Part shown: positions 61,301-64,000 of the stretch, piece by piece
How the letters are laid out: each line of letters starts with the position of its first letter
How positions within the stretch are numbered: position 1 is the first letter of the stretch
DNA from: Chlorella sorokiniana
Lineage: Eukaryota; Chlorophyta; Trebouxiophyceae; Chlorellales; Chlorellaceae
DNA length: 64,000 nucleotides
Reading direction: 5' to 3'
Assembly (NCBI GenBank): GCA_025917655.1
Contig: CP084619.1
Coordinates: forward strand, 3,887,001 to 3,951,000
Program-made: the position numbers and the translations under genes
Notes under the pieces: model-generated
Database searches by the model: none
The model's input: the letters and a program-made list of their open reading frames with translations, nothing else
Told to the model about the DNA's origin: nothing

Positions 61301-64000
61301 CGTCACCACACGGGCGGGCGCCGCCGCTCCATCACCAGCAGCTGGTCCTTGGGCCTGCCAAACGTAGCATCCACGCCCTCGGCGGCGCTGCGCAGGCAGG
61401 GTCACGCGGATGGGGTTTGAGGTGGAAGCGGGGTTGGCCGGTGCCAAGGCCAGCCAGACCTGGCAGGCGTGGCCCTTACAGGGCACTGCAGCTGCTTCCG
61501 CTGTGGTCCTGCTGCCGGCAACTACGCCCCGCCTCCGGCACCCGGCCGGAAGCGCTGCCTTCGCATCCACCCCACCCACCACCACACACCCAAGCCCCAC
61601 CACCACCAACACAGACACACAGTCGCGCCCACCTGAGCGCGTCCAGCACGCCGCTCACTGGGTTGGCCACCGCGCCGATGATGCCCCGGCCGATGCCCTT
61701 CACCGCGCCCTCCACCCCCGCCGCGCGCCCCGCCAGCGGCTTCTCCACCAGCCCCGCACCCCCCGCAGGAAGGAGGAGCCCAGGGCGCCGGCGCCCTCCA
61801 GCATGCCGTCGCCGATGTCGGTGATGGCCCGCTTCTGCTTGGCCTCAGCCTGCTCCGCGGCGGCGCTGCGTGGCGGGAAGACATGAAGGGAGGAGTGGGG
61901 ACATGGGGTGGCTGGGGGCAATCATAGCAGGCAGTCAGCAGGCAGGGCAACGTGACATAGGCTGCGCAGGAAATAAGTGTAACAGCGGCCTGTACCTCGT
62001 GCTGCCGGTGGCGAGCTTGGAGACCGCGGCGCTCAGCGCGCCCAGCGCGCGTGACGTGCCGCCGATCAGGCCGAAGTTGCGCATGAGGGACAGTGTGACG
62101 CTGCAGGGACGCATGATTCACAACAGCAACTCAGTCCTTCAGCTCATTGCAGCCAAATCGACAGAAAAGATCAGTGGGCCTGAACTGAACAAAGCGTTCT
62201 GCTCGAAGTGCCCCCCCCCCCCCCCCTTTCGCTTGCCATCACAACACCTAACTGGTCCCCCTCCCCCGGTCCCCCCCATTCCCCCCCAAACAAGCACGCA
62301 CTAGAAGAGCTGCGAGCGGATGTGGTGCAGGATGGACGCGGTGAGCGCGCTCTGCAGCATGACCACGTTGGACTCGCTGAGCCCCTGCAGGCTGATGGGG
62401 GCCGCCTGGAAGTTGGCCAGGTCGATGATGGAGCCCAGCAGGCCGCCCGCCAGGTCCCTGCAGCAGGGGGGGTTAGAGCAAAGGATGCGCAGGGCCCAGC
62501 GGGTGACCGGGGGCAGAGCAGGGAGGCAGCAAGGCGCAAGAAGTAGAGCGAGTGGCACCATCAGGGGCCCGTGTGCAGTAGCGCTAGCAGAAAGCAGCCT
62601 GCTACCTAGGTGGACTCCGCCACCCAATGCTTGTGTCCCCAACCCCCATGCCCCACCAACTTCTGCACCTGGGCCGCGAGAAGGGGTCCCCCTGGAAGGA
62701 GATCTGGGTGCGCAGCGTGTCCACAGCCAGCAGGCGGATGCGCACAGGCACGTCGGGCGGCGGCCACGGCGCGCCGCCGTCGTCCCCCCGCCTCCGCGGC
62801 GGCGGCCAGGGAGCGCTGCAGGCGCTGCACCAGCTCCTGCAGGCTCCACACCAGCGCCTCGCTGATGGCCAGCTGCACGGCCACCGGCCACCTGTGGGCG
62901 TGGGTGCGGGGGGAAGGGGGAGCAGAAGTGGGTGGCGGCTAGGTGGCACAGGCGGCCAGCAGAGAGGGACAACCAGCTGCTGCTTCCCAGGGCACAGGGC
63001 TGAAGCGTGGGGTTGCGGGAATTGAGCCAGAAAGGGCAGTGAGGGGCGGGCGTGCCGCAGCGCCTGACGGCCACCAGCGGCATGTAGCTGCGCCCGCGCG
63101 CCCCCAGCACGCTCGTGACGGTCACCGCCAGCAGCGGCTGCGCGGCGGCAGCGCCCGCGCCGCGCCCGGGCTGCTGCTGCGCCGCCGCCAGCACCACTGG
63201 GAAGGGGGTGCCGGGCAGAACGTCGTCCAGCTGCAGGCGGTGCACGCTGAACCGCATGCTCTTGTAGGCTGCAGGCAGCGGGTTTTGAAGGGACGAGAGC
63301 GGGGGGCCCATTAGCCGGTCTCCTGGTTCAGAAGTAGGAGCCAGATCCCTTAATGGGGAGCCTTTGCCTGGTGCATTTTGGCAGTACAAGGGCGAGCAGG
63401 GCTGGATGGAGGCCTGCACCTGCCCCCCCCCCTCCCCTACCCCAATCCCAGGTGCCGACCTGAGGCCGGGTTGCTGCCCCAGGCCACGCTGGCGCGCAGG
63501 TCGCTGGCGCTCAGCAGCAGCACCTCCCGGGGCGTGTGGTCCACCACAGACACCTCCAGCCCAGGCAGCTGGAAGGACAGCGAGACGGCGGAGTGGGAGG
63601 CCTGCAGCGACTTGGCGCCTGCAGGGGGCGGGTTTTCATGGGGAGGAACGTGAGGGCAGATGCACTGGGCAGGGCGCGTAGAGTTCGTTCAAGTATGATG
63701 TCGGCGCAGGACCAGAAGAATTGGGGAGACAGGGGTGCGGGTGCACACAGGCAGTGACTTTGCAGCGGCAACCGCACAAGCAGCCAACATGCGCTTTGCT
63801 GGCTAGCGCCCGCCCGGCGCCACGCCAGCCCGCCCCAGCCACCTTCTGTGAGCAGCGGCTCGTGGCCCGGCGCCACCAGCATGACGCGGTCGACGCCGCC
63901 GCGTCCCAGCACCCCGCTCCCTCGCCAGCTATCGGCACGACGCCGGTGGGACCCACGGTGACCTGCGATGGAAAAACAACGGGGGCTGAGCGAGCAAGGA
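58341..64000 (-). CDS. VPS13: VPS13-family bridge-like lipid-transfer protein, C-terminal part (5' end off the right edge)
   Basis: VPS13 proteins span membrane contact sites and move bulk lipid. Seen on the minus strand in order: YKSMRFSVHRLQLDDVLPGT and PFPVVLAAA; WPVAVQLAISEALVWSLQEL; LGSIIDLANFQAAPISLQGL; then the ATG_C-like region LMRNFGLIGGTSRALGALS, GDGMLEGAGALGSSFLRGV, VEKPLAGRAAGVEGAVKGIG and RGIIGAVANPVSGVLDALR. This glycine-rich pattern is characteristic of VPS13. Next, a PH-like part (RVVLLTSAGLLLVHAL, VRWEDVLALELRW), then a plant-type C-terminal domain with KEYSLIWRHNGQRPVTMWMP, PPGYSALGAVV, YLCIRSDLTAATGVFNSPIW and RLSTFVPMRSLD, ending REQAV. Introns are short; some contain long C runs (62211-62226). 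The full protein would be several thousand residues, so most of it lies outside the window. Confidence 0.78.

Noticed and set aside
1-64000. tRNA, rRNA, riboswitch, CRISPR or integrase-associated sites
   Set aside because: Scanned by eye; no cloverleaf boxes, rRNA core sequence or regularly spaced repeats were found.

Overview
This window looks like nuclear DNA from a GC-rich unicellular green alga, most likely a trebouxiophyte of the Chlorella type. The genes are split into many short exons with GT-AG introns. Several proteins are typical of plastid-bearing organisms: plastid terminal oxidase, a chloroplast sensor kinase homologue and a plastid-targeted MoxR ATPase. The other recognisable families are eukaryotic or plant-type: NUP188, VPS13, Sec14/CRAL-TRIO, CDPK and purple acid phosphatase. 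No bacterial operons, rRNA, tRNA, CRISPR array or intact mobile element was seen.

Layout, left to right. NUP188 (-, runs off the left edge, start near 7107). Chloroplast sensor kinase homologue CSK (+, ~7.75-10.26 kb). A tandem pair of unrecognised secreted proteins, copies A and B (-, 11.27-14.36 and 15.22-18.44 kb). Sec14-like lipid-transfer protein (-, 19.56-23.78). Small four-helix membrane protein (+, 24.93-25.95). Purple acid phosphatase with a C-terminal membrane anchor (+, 26.74-28.64). Unknown plastid-type protein (-, 29.25-31.05), divergent from plastid terminal oxidase PTOX (+, 31.30-34.26). Secreted alpha/beta hydrolase with a proline-rich tail (+, 35.24-38.38). CDPK with an extended EF-hand region and a Ser/Pro tail (-, 39.34-~45.5). 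MoxR/RavA-type AAA+ ATPase (+, 45.89-~49.96). Secreted PAN-domain protein (-, 50.13-50.90). A patchwork of duplicated coiled-coil/membrane-protein genes (51.6-57.0). MnSOD (+, 57.02-58.04). VPS13 C-terminal part (-, 58.34 to the right edge).

Two general results. First, at least fourteen genes or exons break frame by exactly one base, nearly always inside a homopolymer, and often in the middle of an invariant motif (MoxR Walker A, PTOX iron-site region, a CDPK EF-hand, MnSOD). The tandem secreted paralogues break at different runs and are each intact where the other is broken. This points to consensus indel errors rather than pseudogenes. Second, 51.6-57.0 kb is a young, actively rearranging cluster. 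It holds four copies of a membrane-anchor segment, three copies of a 200-300 bp intergenic block that includes the MnSOD leader, a ~390 bp direct duplication, and a ~300-350 bp inverted repeat with a ~12 bp loop that would fold into a long hairpin.

Many neighbours are divergent pairs (NUP188/CSK, Sec14/4-TM, plastid protein/PTOX, CDPK/MoxR, PAN/coiled-coil). Photosynthetic redox control is well represented: CSK and PTOX both sense or oxidise plastoquinone, and MnSOD handles superoxide. I do not claim they form one locus-level system.
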